Made by a program: the position numbers and the translations under genes
DNA from: Prevotella sp.
Lineage (GTDB): Bacteria > Bacteroidota > Bacteroidia > Bacteroidales > Bacteroidaceae
DNA: 57,650 nt
NCBI GenBank assembly: GCA_016285245.1
Contig: JAEEQH010000018.1
Coordinates: 1 to 57,650, forward strand
Direction: 5' to 3'
The notes under the pieces: model-generated
Told to the model about the DNA's origin: nothing
What the model saw: the letters and a program-made list of their open reading frames with translations, nothing else
Databases searched by the model: none
Part shown: piece by piece, positions 25,278 through 34,137 of the stretch
Layout of the letters: each line of letters opens with the position of its first letter
Numbering within the stretch: the first letter of the stretch is position 1

Positions 25278-25918
25278 ATGTAGAACTCCGATGAGTCGAC
25301 GAGGCCGGCACGAAGGGCGTACTTGACAACCTCGTGAGCCGTGTTGACCCCCAGTTTGCGGAAGATGTTCTTCCGATGGGTGGTGATGGTGTGAACGCTC
25401 GAGAACCGCTCGGCAGCAATCTCCTTCGTCGACTTACCCTGTGCAATAGCCCGTACGATCTCCGTCTCAGTCTCCGTTAGGATGCTGGGACGGTCTTCTT
25501 CTGCCTGCTGGTGAGTGATGATAATCTCCAGGGCGCGCTGGCTGATGTGTCGCGTGTGGCGGCTGACTGCTTCCAGAGCATCGCGCACATCCTTCAGCGG
25601 ACCATCCTTGTAGACGATGCTGAATTGATGGGACGAGTAGACCACGCGGCGCAGGAACGCTGGCGTCAGATCGTCGCTGATAAGTATCCACTGTGACAGG
25701 GCGAAGCGCTCGGCGACAATCAGCAGCTGGTCCTCGTCGGCAAAGTCGAACAGCGTGTAGTCCAGCAACACTACTGCACTCTCGTGCTCCTTCAGCAACT
25801 GTATCAGTCCTGCACGGTCGAAGGCCTTATAAACCACGTTCGACTCGTCTTTCTTGATCAGGCTCTCCAACGCAAAGCGCGTCAGCTCCTGATTGTCTGC
25901 TATAATGAATTTTCCCAT
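25274..25918 (-). CDS. Response regulator, receiver plus LuxR-type DNA-binding domain
   Basis: 214 residues. Receiver domain 1-120 with acidic Asp8, phospho-acceptor Asp53 (VVLLDYT) and Lys104 (SIVYKDGP); a LuxR-type helix-turn-helix follows at about 145-205 (LTETETEIVRAIAQGKSTKEIA). No histidine kinase is adjacent, so it is an orphan regulator; the solute-binding kinase at 3371-4924 also lacks a partner, but a link is only a guess. Its ATG lies 6 bases past a consensus -7 element, so the mRNA is probably leaderless. Confidence 0.88.
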   Translation of the reverse strand: MGKFIIADNQELTRFALESLIKKDESNVVYKAFDRAGLIQLLKEHESAVVLLDYTLFDFADEDQLLIVAERFALSQWILISDDLTPAFLRRVVYSSHQFSIVYKDGPLKDVRDALEAVSRHTRHISQRALEIIITHQQAEEDRPSILTETETEIVRAIAQGKSTKEIAAERFSSVHTITTHRKNIFRKLGVNTAHEVVKYALRAGLVDSSEFYI

Positions 25919-25923
25919 GCGTG

Positions 25924-25954
25924 CAAAGGTACGAAGATTATTTCTTTTAACAAC
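25924..25954 (-). promoter_or_regulatory. Promoter of the LuxR-type regulator, leaderless
   Basis: Minus-strand TACCTTTG (25931-25924). The -33 position (25954-25951) reads GTTG, a weak match with 19 bases spacing. The -33 lies inside the arm of the inverted repeat 25949-26049. Confidence 0.6.
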
Positions 25955-26049
25955 GAATTAAGACGAATTTCACGAATAACAATGACTTTAACCATCATTA
26001 TATCGAAATCAAATCGAGCAATTCGTATAATCCGTCTTAATTCGTTGTT
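25949..26049. repeat. 101-base imperfect palindromic element
   Basis: The outer 17 bases of each side (25949-25965, beginning AACAACGAATT, and 26033-26049) are exact reverse complements; pairing continues inward with mismatches through a second ACGAAT/ATTCGT block. It fills the gap between the LuxR-type regulator and the end of metY. It resembles a small non-coding palindromic repeat or MITE-like unit and could also stop transcription of metY. Confidence 0.75.
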
Positions 26050-26054
26050 TCTAT

Positions 26055-27344
26055 TTAGATCTTGTCGAGAGCCTGCGACAGGTCATCGATGATGTCGTCG
26101 ATGTGCTCGGTGCCGATGGAGAGGCGGACGGTCGACGGTGTGATGTGCTGCTCGGCCAGCTCCTCGGGCGACAGCTGCGAGTGGGTCGTGGTGTAAGGAT
26201 GGATCACCAGGCTCTTCACGTCAGCCACGTTGGCCAGCAGCGAGAAGATCTGCAGGGCGTCGATGAACTTCCAGGCCTCCTCCTGGCCGCCCTTAATCTC
26301 GAAGGTGAAGATAGAGGCGCCGCCGTTGGGGAAATACTTCTGGTAGAGCTTGTGGTCGTGATGACTCTCGAGTGCGGGATGGTTCACCTTGGCCACCTTC
26401 GGATGGTTGGCCAGGAAATCGACCACCTTCAGGGCATTCTCCACATGGCGCTCCACACGCAAGCTCAGCGTCTCGACACCCTGCAGCAGGATAAATGCGT
26501 TGAAGGGCGAGATAGCAGCACCGGTATCGCGCAGGATGACGGCACGAATGCGAGTGACGTAAGCCGCAGCACCAACAGCGTCAGCAAAGACGATGCCATG
26601 ATACGAGGGATCGGGCTTAGAGAGCGTGGGGAACTTGTCGTTCTGCTTCCAATCGAACTTACCGCCGTCGACGATAACACCACCCAGGGAGGTGCCGTGA
26701 CCGCCGAGGAACTTTGTAGCCGAGTGGACCACGATGTCGGCACCATGCTCCAGCGGACGGATGAGGTAAGGTGTGCCGAACGTATTGTCGACGATGAAAG
26801 GAATGCCGTGCTTGTGAGCAACAGCAGCCACACCCTCGAGGTCAAGCACGTCGCTGTTCGGGTTGCCGAAGGTCTCGGCATATACTACTTTTGTGTTGGG
26901 CTTGATGGCTGCCTCCAGAGCTTCAAGGTCGTTCACGTTGATGATGGTGTTCGTGATGCCCTGTGTGGCAAGCGTGTGGGTAATCAGATTGTAGGAACCG
27001 CCGTAGAGGTTGTCGGCAGCAACGATGTGGTCGCCAGCCTGCACGATGTTCTGCAGGGCGTAGGTGATAGCAGCGGCACCAGAGGCCACAGCCAGACCAG
27101 CGACACCACCCTCGAGAGCTGCGACACGATCCTCGAACACACCCTGTGTGGAGTTGGTCAGGCGACCATAGATATTACCTGCATCGCGAAGGCCGAAACG
27201 GTCGGCTGCGTGCTGTGAGTTACGGAACACATACGACGTCGTCTGATAGATAGGCACGGCGCGTGCGTCGGTTGCGGGGTCAGCCTGTTCTTGGCCTACA
27301 TGGAGTTGAAGGGTCTCAAACTTGTAATTCTTCTTTGTACTCAT
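26055..27344 (-). CDS. metY: O-acetylhomoserine aminocarboxypropyltransferase (MetY type)
   Basis: PLP enzyme of direct sulfhydrylation: O-acetylhomoserine plus sulfide gives homocysteine. 429 residues, the usual length. The PLP lysine is at about Lys211 in HSATKFLGGHG; Asp186 (IVDNTFGTP) and the Tyr in NIYGRLTNST are also in place. The sequence SYHGIVFAD and the overall length favour MetY over cystathionine synthase or lyase. It has its own promoter; the converse-strand region behind it holds the palindromic element 25949-26049. Confidence 0.92.
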   Translation of the reverse strand: MSTKKNYKFETLQLHVGQEQADPATDARAVPIYQTTSYVFRNSQHAADRFGLRDAGNIYGRLTNSTQGVFEDRVAALEGGVAGLAVASGAAAITYALQNIVQAGDHIVAADNLYGGSYNLITHTLATQGITNTIINVNDLEALEAAIKPNTKVVYAETFGNPNSDVLDLEGVAAVAHKHGIPFIVDNTFGTPYLIRPLEHGADIVVHSATKFLGGHGTSLGGVIVDGGKFDWKQNDKFPTLSKPDPSYHGIVFADAVGAAAYVTRIRAVILRDTGAAISPFNAFILLQGVETLSLRVERHVENALKVVDFLANHPKVAKVNHPALESHHDHKLYQKYFPNGGASIFTFEIKGGQEEAWKFIDALQIFSLLANVADVKSLVIHPYTTTHSQLSPEELAEQHITPSTVRLSIGTEHIDDIIDDLSQALDKI

Positions 27345-27422
27345 AATCTTATCCTTTCCTTTATTTAATTAATTAATGTATTCCTTTGTTCATGTTGTCG
27401 CTTTATTATCTTTTCGACGGTG

Positions 27423-27454
27423 CAAAGGTACGACAAAAAGAAATATCTTCCAAA
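27423..27454 (-). promoter_or_regulatory. Promoter of metY
   Basis: Minus-strand TACCTTTG (27430-27423) and TTTG (27454-27451), spacer 20 bases; leader about 75 bases, the longest in the window. I see no S-adenosylmethionine riboswitch fold in it. Confidence 0.7.
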
Positions 27455-27573
27455 TTTCTTTCGAAATTCAGAAGATACCACTAAGATTACAATTTCTAAA
27501 GAGGATTATTCCATGAATAGCGCTTTTAGCATACGCCATCAGAATAATTTTCTGTCAAGAGGCCTGAAACGCC

Positions 27574-27903
27574 CTATTTACCGGACTTCTTGGTACCCTT
27601 GGCGTCCTGCTTCTTCCCGTCGGTCGTCACCTGGGTTGCCGTGTAGCCGAACTTTTCGAAGGCCTTGATGAGGGCCTCGGGCTTCGTCTTCTCAGAGTCG
27701 TAGGTGATGGTGACCAGCTGGTCGGGGATGTTGCAGTCGATGGTCTTCACACCCTTCTCGAAGCGCAGGTTGCCCTTAATCTTCTTCTCGCAGTTGTCGC
27801 AATGCATCTGCGGATTGGTGGTGACGACGAGCGTCTTGATGTCTTTTGCCTGAATGCCCAGAGCGGCGAGCATCAGCGCGAATGTTACAAACAGTTTCTT
27901 CAT
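27574..27903 (-). CDS. Exported heavy-metal-associated (HMA) domain protein
   Basis: 109 residues: signal peptide (about 1-19), then an HMA ferredoxin-like domain with the metal site MHCDNC (33-38), and a basic tail. Such domains bind Cu(I) or similar ions through two cysteines. It follows a TonB-dependent receptor gene by 43 bases on the same strand, so it is likely a periplasmic partner that takes a metal from the receptor, or senses it. Confidence 0.88.
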   Translation of the reverse strand: MKKLFVTFALMLAALGIQAKDIKTLVVTTNPQMHCDNCEKKIKGNLRFEKGVKTIDCNIPDQLVTITYDSEKTKPEALIKAFEKFGYTATQVTTDGKKQDAKGTKKSGK

Positions 27904-27946
27904 AATCGTATCGTTATTAATCTCTCAATTTCTAATCTATCAATCT

Positions 27947-29983
27947 TCAAAGCTTCTTTCCTAAGTTCATGCGGATACCTGCATAGAACATACGGCCGTG
28001 AACGGGACCCCACACCATCGTCGGGTCGAACTCCTTACTCCACGGATCTTCAGCGTTGATGATGGGCGTCTTCTGACGATAGCCCGTCAAGTTCTCGCCG
28101 CCCACATAGATGGAGAAGTGACGGAACCAACGCGTCACCTGTGCATTCAGCTGACCGTAGGCCGGGAAGCGGTTGTCCCACGACGGCGTTCCATCGGCCT
28201 TCAGGTAGGGGTCAGGCATACGGCCGCCACCATTAAGCTGGAACGTCGCATCAAACTGCCATAGACCCAGCGGCGTCTTGTAGCTGGCCGTCAACAGACC
28301 CTTGTACTTGCTCTGCAGCGGTTTCTCGCGCAGTTTACCACCATAAGTGGCGCGCACGTTGTTCAGGCGATAGGCTGCCGTCAGCTCCAGGCCCTCCACC
28401 ACTGGGTAACTGGCGTCCACCTGGAAGGTATGCGAGTACGACTTCCCGTCGAGGTTCGTCAGACGAATCTCCCCGGGATTGCTGTCGTAGTCGATGAGCA
28501 TCTGCTGGGAGAAGTGTGTGTAGTAGTACTCCATATTCACCTTCAGCAGCTTGTCGGCAAGGGGGATGCTCAACGCCGTCGAGACACCGTAGTTCCATGC
28601 ACGCTCCTGCTGCAGGTCGTCGACCACCAGCGTACGACCGCTGGCCAGTAGGTAGTTGTTCTCGGCAAGAGCAAAAGGTGTACGGTACCCCTTACCTGCC
28701 GAGAGGCGAACGGTAAAGAGCGTCGAAGGTGCGTACTTCACATGCAGACGAGGCGTGACGAACGTTCCGTAGCGGCTGCTATGGTCGGCACGCAGACCAG
28801 CCATCGCCACCAACTTGTCGTCAATATTCAGCGTATACTGGGCATAGGCGCCGGGCGTCGTCTCCTTCGTAACTACTGAGGAAGTGAGCTCTTCTTTTAA
28901 ATAGTCGTGATTCAGCGACAAGCCCGCCGAGAGGTTATGCAGTTTCGTCAGGTTGGTCTCGTACATCAGCTGCAAGTAAGCATTCTTCTCGTCGACGTTA
29001 TAGGTCTTCATGCCATACGAGGCATCCTGCTTGTGCAACGAGCCGTTGGCCATCAGCGCCACGTTCGTACCCTTCGCTGCATCGAGGATAAACGCGTGTT
29101 TCATGTAAACCTCATAACGCTGCGTTTCTATACCTATTTTATATAGGTGTCCGGAATGGGTCGTCTGGGGCGTAGCGTGCGACCCGTGTTCCGTCTGACC
29201 GCCGTCGCGTTTCTCGTCAAGGATGCCGATACCGCCGTGGAAAACGTAGATCGGGCCAAGATAGTCCCAGCGGTTCTGGAGATTCACCTGACGCACATTC
29301 GGTTGGTCCAAGAAACCGTCGCTATTATCATCGTGGTGTCCCCAGTCGTTCTCGTAGTGACCGAGGATCTCCGTGTTTACCTTGCCCAGATGTATGTTAC
29401 CATCGGCGTTGGCCTCCAGTTTGCTCTTCGTATTGCCGTAGACGTTGAAGGTAGCACCCTCCTCGTCCTCCGGCTTGAGGTATTCCACGTTAATCTGACC
29501 CGTGATGGATTCATAGCCGTTGCGTACCGACGAGGCGCCTTTCGACACCATGATACTCTTCATCCACGGGCCGGGAATGTAGCCCAGAGAATAGGGTGCC
29601 GCCGCACCTCGGAAGTTCGGCTGGTTCTCCGTGAGCATCTGTACATAGGTTCCCGAAAGGCCCAACAGCTTAATCTGCTTGGCTCCCGTGGCTGCATCGC
29701 TATAGTTCACGTCGACAGAAGGATTGGTTGTGAAGCTCTCACCCAGATTACAGCAAGCTGCCTTCAGTAGCTCCTGGCCAGTTATCAGCGTGGCATTATC
29801 AATCTTCTGAAGCCTAAGAACACCCGAACGGCGCTTCACCACCTGCACCTCTTTCAGCGTCTGGTCGGCCAGCGTGTCGACGGTTTCACTTTGCGCCAAC
29901 GTCTCCACAAACGGCCAACAGACAGCCAGCATGACTGTAAGAATCCTGAAAAAAAAACTGTTTGTGATATGGATAATCTGCAT
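27947..29983 (-). CDS. TonB-dependent outer membrane receptor, probably for a metal
   Basis: 678 residues from ATG 29983 (MQIIHITNSFFFRILTVML, signal peptide). A TonB-box-like TLKEVQVVKRR is followed by the plug (GESFTTNPSVDVNYSD, IKLLGLSGTYVQMLTENQP, MVSKGASSVRNGYESITGQINVE) and a 22-strand barrel ending GIRMNLGKKL. There is no CarboxypepD-like N-terminal domain and no SusD partner, so it is not a glycan-uptake receptor. A His-rich extracellular loop (EHGSHATPQTTHSGH, coded near 29145-29190) and the downstream HMA gene suggest copper or another metal. A longer in-frame start (30043) would lie upstream of the promoter and is rejected. Confidence 0.88.
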   Translation of the reverse strand: MQIIHITNSFFFRILTVMLAVCWPFVETLAQSETVDTLADQTLKEVQVVKRRSGVLRLQKIDNATLITGQELLKAACCNLGESFTTNPSVDVNYSDAATGAKQIKLLGLSGTYVQMLTENQPNFRGAAAPYSLGYIPGPWMKSIMVSKGASSVRNGYESITGQINVEYLKPEDEEGATFNVYGNTKSKLEANADGNIHLGKVNTEILGHYENDWGHHDDNSDGFLDQPNVRQVNLQNRWDYLGPIYVFHGGIGILDEKRDGGQTEHGSHATPQTTHSGHLYKIGIETQRYEVYMKHAFILDAAKGTNVALMANGSLHKQDASYGMKTYNVDEKNAYLQLMYETNLTKLHNLSAGLSLNHDYLKEELTSSVVTKETTPGAYAQYTLNIDDKLVAMAGLRADHSSRYGTFVTPRLHVKYAPSTLFTVRLSAGKGYRTPFALAENNYLLASGRTLVVDDLQQERAWNYGVSTALSIPLADKLLKVNMEYYYTHFSQQMLIDYDSNPGEIRLTNLDGKSYSHTFQVDASYPVVEGLELTAAYRLNNVRATYGGKLREKPLQSKYKGLLTASYKTPLGLWQFDATFQLNGGGRMPDPYLKADGTPSWDNRFPAYGQLNAQVTRWFRHFSIYVGGENLTGYRQKTPIINAEDPWSKEFDPTMVWGPVHGRMFYAGIRMNLGKKL

Positions 29984-30014
29984 GAATATTGTGTCGTTTG
30001 TTTTGTTTGGCGTG

Positions 30015-30044
30015 CAAAGGTAAAAAAAACTTTGAACATACAAA
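30015..30044 (-). promoter_or_regulatory. Promoter of the TonB receptor/HMA operon
   Basis: Minus-strand TACCTTTG (30022-30015) with TTTG (30044-30041), spacer 18 bases; leader about 25 bases. Confidence 0.65.
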
Positions 30045-30061
30045 AATTAAGTGGGTAACTT

Positions 30062-30093
30062 ATTGCTACGTTTAGAAAAAATAACTATATTTG
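30062..30093 (+). promoter_or_regulatory. Promoter of the Lrp/AsnC gene
   Basis: TATATTTG at 30086-30093; weak -33 ATTG at 30062-30065, spacer 20 bases. It diverges from the TonB receptor promoter, and the two -33 regions are about 20 bases apart. Confidence 0.55.
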
Positions 30094-30125
30094 CAGCGCG
30101 AAACAGAACAAATCCCCAGAAGACT

Positions 30126-30596
30126 ATGGCTGAAATATTAGACGAAACCGACTTGCAGATACTGAAAACGCTGCAAAAGAATGCGAAGCTGACCACCAAG
30201 GAGTTGGCCGATGCTGTTCATCTCACCCCTACCCCGGTCTTCGAGCGCCAAAAGCGGTTGGAGAAGAAAGGCTACATTAAGAAGTACGTAGCCATCCTCG
30301 ACCCAGACAAGCTGAACCAAGGGCTGCAGGTGTTCTGCAAGGTAAAGCTCCAGCAAATCAACCACGAGATGGCCGACAACTTCACGCGCCGCATCCTGCG
30401 CATCCCCGAGGTGACCGAGTGCTACAACACCTCGGGCGCGTACGATTATCTGTTAAAGGTACGCGCCCGAGACATGAAGCAGTATCAGGAATTCGTGCTC
30501 AACAAACTCGGCGACATTGAAAACATCAGCGCCATCGAGAGCACCTTCGTCATGAGCGAGGTGAAGCAGAGCTACGGCATTAACTTAGGCCAATAA
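30126..30596 (+). CDS. Lrp/AsnC family transcriptional regulator
   Basis: 156 residues from ATG 30126 (MAEILDETDLQILKTLQKNA). N-terminal helix-turn-helix (LTTKELADAVHLTPTPVFERQKRL) and a C-terminal RAM/AsnC effector domain (about 70-150) with TECYNTSGAYDYLLKV. Such proteins sense amino acids and act globally or on one neighbour. The gene is divergent from the TonB receptor/HMA operon with a shared short control region, so it may regulate that operon. The earlier in-frame ATG at 30051 lies upstream of the -7 element and is not used. Confidence 0.9.
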   Translation: MAEILDETDLQILKTLQKNAKLTTKELADAVHLTPTPVFERQKRLEKKGYIKKYVAILDPDKLNQGLQVFCKVKLQQINHEMADNFTRRILRIPEVTECYNTSGAYDYLLKVRARDMKQYQEFVLNKLGDIENISAIESTFVMSEVKQSYGINLGQ

Positions 30597-30629
30597 AAGG
30601 CTTCGCTACAGAACGCCGGTCATCAGCTA

Positions 30630-31547
30630 TCAGAAGAGTTTAGCGGGATAGACGCCCTCGTCAACGAGACTCTGGATACGTTCGACAGTAGCCTGGCGGT
30701 CGGCGGCATAAGTGACACCGAACCATTTCGACGTCGTGTCGAGCACCTCGCAGGTAGCCGTTCCCTCGGTGATGAGTTTGTTGACCATCAGGGGAATGAA
30801 GAACTCTGCCTTCAGGTTCTCCATATTCTTCGGGTCGCTGAGGAACTCCTTGAAGTAAGCCTCGGAGTAGTCGAAGTAGTCAGGGGTAAAGCCCCACATA
30901 TTCATCGACACCGGCACGTTCTCATCCAGGGGAATCCACTCGTCGCCGTCCTTGTAGCAGATGGCGTTGCCTTTGTCGGCCTGACGCAGGATCTCCGTAC
31001 GCTCAACGACATCCGTCAGGTGACGATTTTCGTTGTAGGCACAGACGCCACGGGCCACAGAGCCGTTTTCAGAGAGGGTGTTGCACACACGGAAGCCCAC
31101 CATTGCATACTTGTTCTTAGAACCTTCTGGCAGGTTGCTAAGGTACTTGCCGATCTGCATGAAAGCATCGCGACCGTAGAAGTCGTCGCAGTTGATGACG
31201 CAGAATGGCTCCTTGATAACATCCTTACCCATCAGCACAGCGTGGTTCGTACCCCAAGGCTTCTGACGACCCTCTGGAACGGTGAAGCCGGCGGGAAGTG
31301 AGTCGAGCGCCTGGAAGCAGAGCTCGCAAGGCACCTGGCCCTCGTATTTCGATAGAATCTGTGTACGGAACTGCTCCTCGAAGTCCTTACGGATTACCCA
31401 TACAATCTTGCCGAAACCGGCCTGTATGGCATCATAGATGCTGTAGTCCATAATCGTCTCGCCGTTAGGGCCGAGTCCGTCGAGCTGTTTGAGTCCACCA
31501 TAGCGGCTTCCCATACCTGCTGCAAGCAGGAAAAGAGTTGGTTTCAT
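30630..31547 (-). CDS. Sugar-phosphate nucleotidyltransferase
   Basis: 305 residues, N-terminal nucleotide-binding loop LLAAGMGSRYGGLKQ, then PWGTNHAVLMG and FCVINCDDFYGRDAF (metal-binding Asp). This is the GT-A NTP_transferase fold that joins a sugar phosphate to a nucleotide (UTP-glucose-1-phosphate uridylyltransferase-like), but the missing C-terminal beta-helix and lack of neighbours make the exact sugar unclear. It converges with the Lrp gene. TACCTTTG lies at 31592-31585 on the minus strand upstream, about 38 bases before the ATG, but no good -33 is seen. Confidence 0.82.
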   Translation of the reverse strand: MKPTLFLLAAGMGSRYGGLKQLDGLGPNGETIMDYSIYDAIQAGFGKIVWVIRKDFEEQFRTQILSKYEGQVPCELCFQALDSLPAGFTVPEGRQKPWGTNHAVLMGKDVIKEPFCVINCDDFYGRDAFMQIGKYLSNLPEGSKNKYAMVGFRVCNTLSENGSVARGVCAYNENRHLTDVVERTEILRQADKGNAICYKDGDEWIPLDENVPVSMNMWGFTPDYFDYSEAYFKEFLSDPKNMENLKAEFFIPLMVNKLITEGTATCEVLDTTSKWFGVTYAADRQATVERIQSLVDEGVYPAKLF

Positions 31548-31600
31548 AGTTCGTTGTTTTTAAGTTGTTTCGAAAATGTTGCCACAAAGGTACAGAAAAG

Positions 31601-31704
31601 AATTGAAAAATTAAAGAATTGAAGAATTGAAATGCTTTGTCTTGTTGTTTTTTAACGATTCAGCCTTTTTCCTTCATTATTTCAATTCTTCAATCCTTCA
31701 ATTC
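31601..31704. repeat. AATTGAAG-type low-complexity inverted repeat in a spacer
   Basis: Left arm around 31615-31634 (AAGAATTGAAGAATTGAAAT) and right arm around 31679-31706 (ATTTCAATTCTTCAAT, CCTTCAATTCTT) can pair. It lies between the TamA-type gene end and the promoter of the nucleotidyltransferase. Same sequence family as other spacers here. Confidence 0.6.
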
Positions 31705-34137
31705 TTAGAACGGATATCCAATGGCCAAATGAAGCGATTGGGCATCACGGAAGCGATGGATGTTAAAGTATGAGGAGCGACCGGTATCATAGGGAGCGTG
31801 CAACGCCAGTCCCCAGTCCATGCGCACCACGAGGAAGCCTAGGTCGTAGCGCAAGCCGACACCCGTACCGAGGGCTATCTGGCGCAAAAATGTCGACCAG
31901 TGGGGTTGCATATCCTTCAGCATGTTGTTGATATAATTAGCCGCAAACATAGCATCATCATAGGTCATATCCTCGTCTTCGTTATAGAAATCGTCGGGCG
32001 AGAATTGCTCGTCTTTCCATCGCCAGACGTTGCCAGCATCAAGAAACACCGCACCATGGAGATTACCGAAAAGAGGTGTACGGTACTCAAGGTTTGCCAC
32101 CAGTTTCAGGTCACCGTTCTGCATGAGGTAGTTGAACTGCTTGTTTCCTTGCAGTCCGGCAAACGAGCCAGGGCCGATGGTACGTACACCAAAGGCACGG
32201 ATGCTGTTAGCTCCACCGGCATAGAACAACTCGCTGAACGGTGTGTCGTTGACACCAGTATTGCCGAAACTACGCAGGAAGCCAGCATTGAGATGGGCCA
32301 CAAATGTCTGGTTCTTCCCCAGATGCCACGAGCGCGTAAGGTCGGTCTCGAACCTGATGAACTGTGCATATGGGTTCTTGAACAGTTGCTTGTCCTTTTG
32401 GTTCCACGACTTGCCACGAGCCATGTCACAGAGGGCGAGGAGGTTGCCCGACTCCTCGATGGTGAACTCCCAGCGCAACGGATGACGTTCACGCGTATAT
32501 AAAAAGGTATAGCGCATCTTAGGAACGAAGTAGTCCTCCATCGTAGCGTTCAGATAGAGGTTATCGTTCATGATACTGTCGAACTTCGCTGTATGGCTGT
32601 TCATGAACTGATACTTCAGCGTTAGCGGCGAAAATTCATGACGGAGGTACTGCGTGGTCTGCCATCGGTATGTCCACTCACCCGAGACGATATGCATCTT
32701 ATAGTATCCCGGACGACGGATAATGTCGCTCGATACCTTGGCATAGGTCGTCGGTGGGCTAAAGAAGCGACGCGGACGGCGTCTCTGCCCTTCTTTCTTG
32801 TTTCCAAAAAGGTTACGACGACCAGTATCGCTGTCGTAGAAGGGTGTAATGATGCGCGGGAACTCTATTGAGGCATCTATACCGTACTGATAGCTATTCA
32901 TGTCGCTGCCACCACTATTCTGCCACTCATAGGCACCATGGAGGTTGACGTCCAGATTCTCACCTCCGTGGAAAACGTTACGACGGGTGATACCGACTCG
33001 CGCCTCAGGGCCATAGCGGCCGCTGGTACGTCCAATGGCGTTAAACTCGCTGTAGGCGTCATAGGGCTTATCGAATGTGCAGTTTAGGCGAAGGTCCAAC
33101 GAGTCGGAGTCTTGTCGAGGGGTAAACAGCATATCAACACTACTGAAAACCCCCGTTGCGTTAATCTTGCTCACCGACTCTTGATGCTTCTCGTAGCTGT
33201 AAGGCTGACGGGAGCGCAGGCGCAGGTTGCGGAGGATGACAGCAGGACGTATTGGTGACTTCTCGCCATTATAGTGAATGGTCAGCGAACGGCGAACCTG
33301 ACTGTCCGTCAGCTGTTCGCGGAACGACTTACGCAACTGTACGTCGACCTTCCCTATATACCACTTTCGCAAGGACTCGTCAGGAAGTTCCGACGCCAGA
33401 TGCAGGCGTACATCTGCCTTACCTGCCGTAGCAAACGTGTCAGCGAGATAGGTTGTATAGCTCGGCGAATAGTAGTAATAGCCGTTGTTACGCAGCAGCG
33501 TGGATATGCGGCTACGCTCTCCGTCGAGTGACGCGACGCTGAAAGGCTCGCCGCTTTTCAGCAACCGTTCGGAGGCAGTAGAGTCAATCAACTGTTGTAT
33601 GTCATCCGGAAAACCGACGTAGGCCATACTGTCGACGGTAAAGAGAGAGTCGAGACGGATGCTATAGGCAAGCTTCGCCTTCTTGGGGTTCTTTCGCTGC
33701 ACCTTCTCGTAGGTCACGTCTCCACGCAGATAACCGTAATTCCTCAATACGGAGCGCGCCACAGAGGCACGCAGGGCAGGGTTCACCTGACTCATGAGCA
33801 CCGGCGGCTTGCCGAACGACTTTGCCATCCACTGGGCAAAGCGGCTCTTACGGCCAGAGTAGCGGTTGTAGACCCACAAGTGCCACGACCAGGGTACACT
33901 ATAGTAACTGCTGCCAAAGAGCGAGCCGTTGGGTTCCGTAGCCAACGCAGCCTCTACCTCTTCCTTCATCGTTGCCAGATGGCTGGCGAAACTGTCTTTC
34001 TGCTCGTCAACGTAGACGATGGTCTTCAACCCTGTGAACAACTGGTCGTCCTCAGGGATGTTCTTCGTCATGGAGCAGCCGCACAGCAATGCCGTCAAGC
34101 CCAAAAGCCATCCTATATGTCGCAAATCACTTTTCAT
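31705..34137 (-). CDS. BamA/TamA family outer membrane protein
   Basis: 810 residues from ATG 34137. Lipoprotein-like signal (LLGLTALLCGCS) followed by KNIPEDDQLFTG, which is typical of Bacteroidetes Omp85 proteins. POTRA-like repeats occupy about 30-380, then the 16-strand barrel with the family signatures GGANSIRAFGVRTIGPGSF and YRTPLFGNLHGAVFLDAGNVW, ending HLAIGYPF. It starts inside the last 11 bases of the tamB-like gene, so the two form a TamA/TamB pair that helps build or feed the outer membrane. The name tamA is likely but a second BamA paralogue cannot be excluded. Confidence 0.88.
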   Translation of the reverse strand: MKSDLRHIGWLLGLTALLCGCSMTKNIPEDDQLFTGLKTIVYVDEQKDSFASHLATMKEEVEAALATEPNGSLFGSSYYSVPWSWHLWVYNRYSGRKSRFAQWMAKSFGKPPVLMSQVNPALRASVARSVLRNYGYLRGDVTYEKVQRKNPKKAKLAYSIRLDSLFTVDSMAYVGFPDDIQQLIDSTASERLLKSGEPFSVASLDGERSRISTLLRNNGYYYYSPSYTTYLADTFATAGKADVRLHLASELPDESLRKWYIGKVDVQLRKSFREQLTDSQVRRSLTIHYNGEKSPIRPAVILRNLRLRSRQPYSYEKHQESVSKINATGVFSSVDMLFTPRQDSDSLDLRLNCTFDKPYDAYSEFNAIGRTSGRYGPEARVGITRRNVFHGGENLDVNLHGAYEWQNSGGSDMNSYQYGIDASIEFPRIITPFYDSDTGRRNLFGNKKEGQRRRPRRFFSPPTTYAKVSSDIIRRPGYYKMHIVSGEWTYRWQTTQYLRHEFSPLTLKYQFMNSHTAKFDSIMNDNLYLNATMEDYFVPKMRYTFLYTRERHPLRWEFTIEESGNLLALCDMARGKSWNQKDKQLFKNPYAQFIRFETDLTRSWHLGKNQTFVAHLNAGFLRSFGNTGVNDTPFSELFYAGGANSIRAFGVRTIGPGSFAGLQGNKQFNYLMQNGDLKLVANLEYRTPLFGNLHGAVFLDAGNVWRWKDEQFSPDDFYNEDEDMTYDDAMFAANYINNMLKDMQPHWSTFLRQIALGTGVGLRYDLGFLVVRMDWGLALHAPYDTGRSSYFNIHRFRDAQSLHLAIGYPF

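Noticed and set aside
26103..27218. A 371-codon open frame opposite metY
   Set aside because: metY is complete with PLP motifs; the opposite frame has no family features.
27345..27422. S-adenosylmethionine riboswitch before metY
   Set aside because: The leader is too short and shows no P1-P4-like pairing.
27947..30043. SusC-type glycan receptor
   Set aside because: There is no SusD gene, no CarboxypepD-like domain and the size is small; metal uptake fits better.
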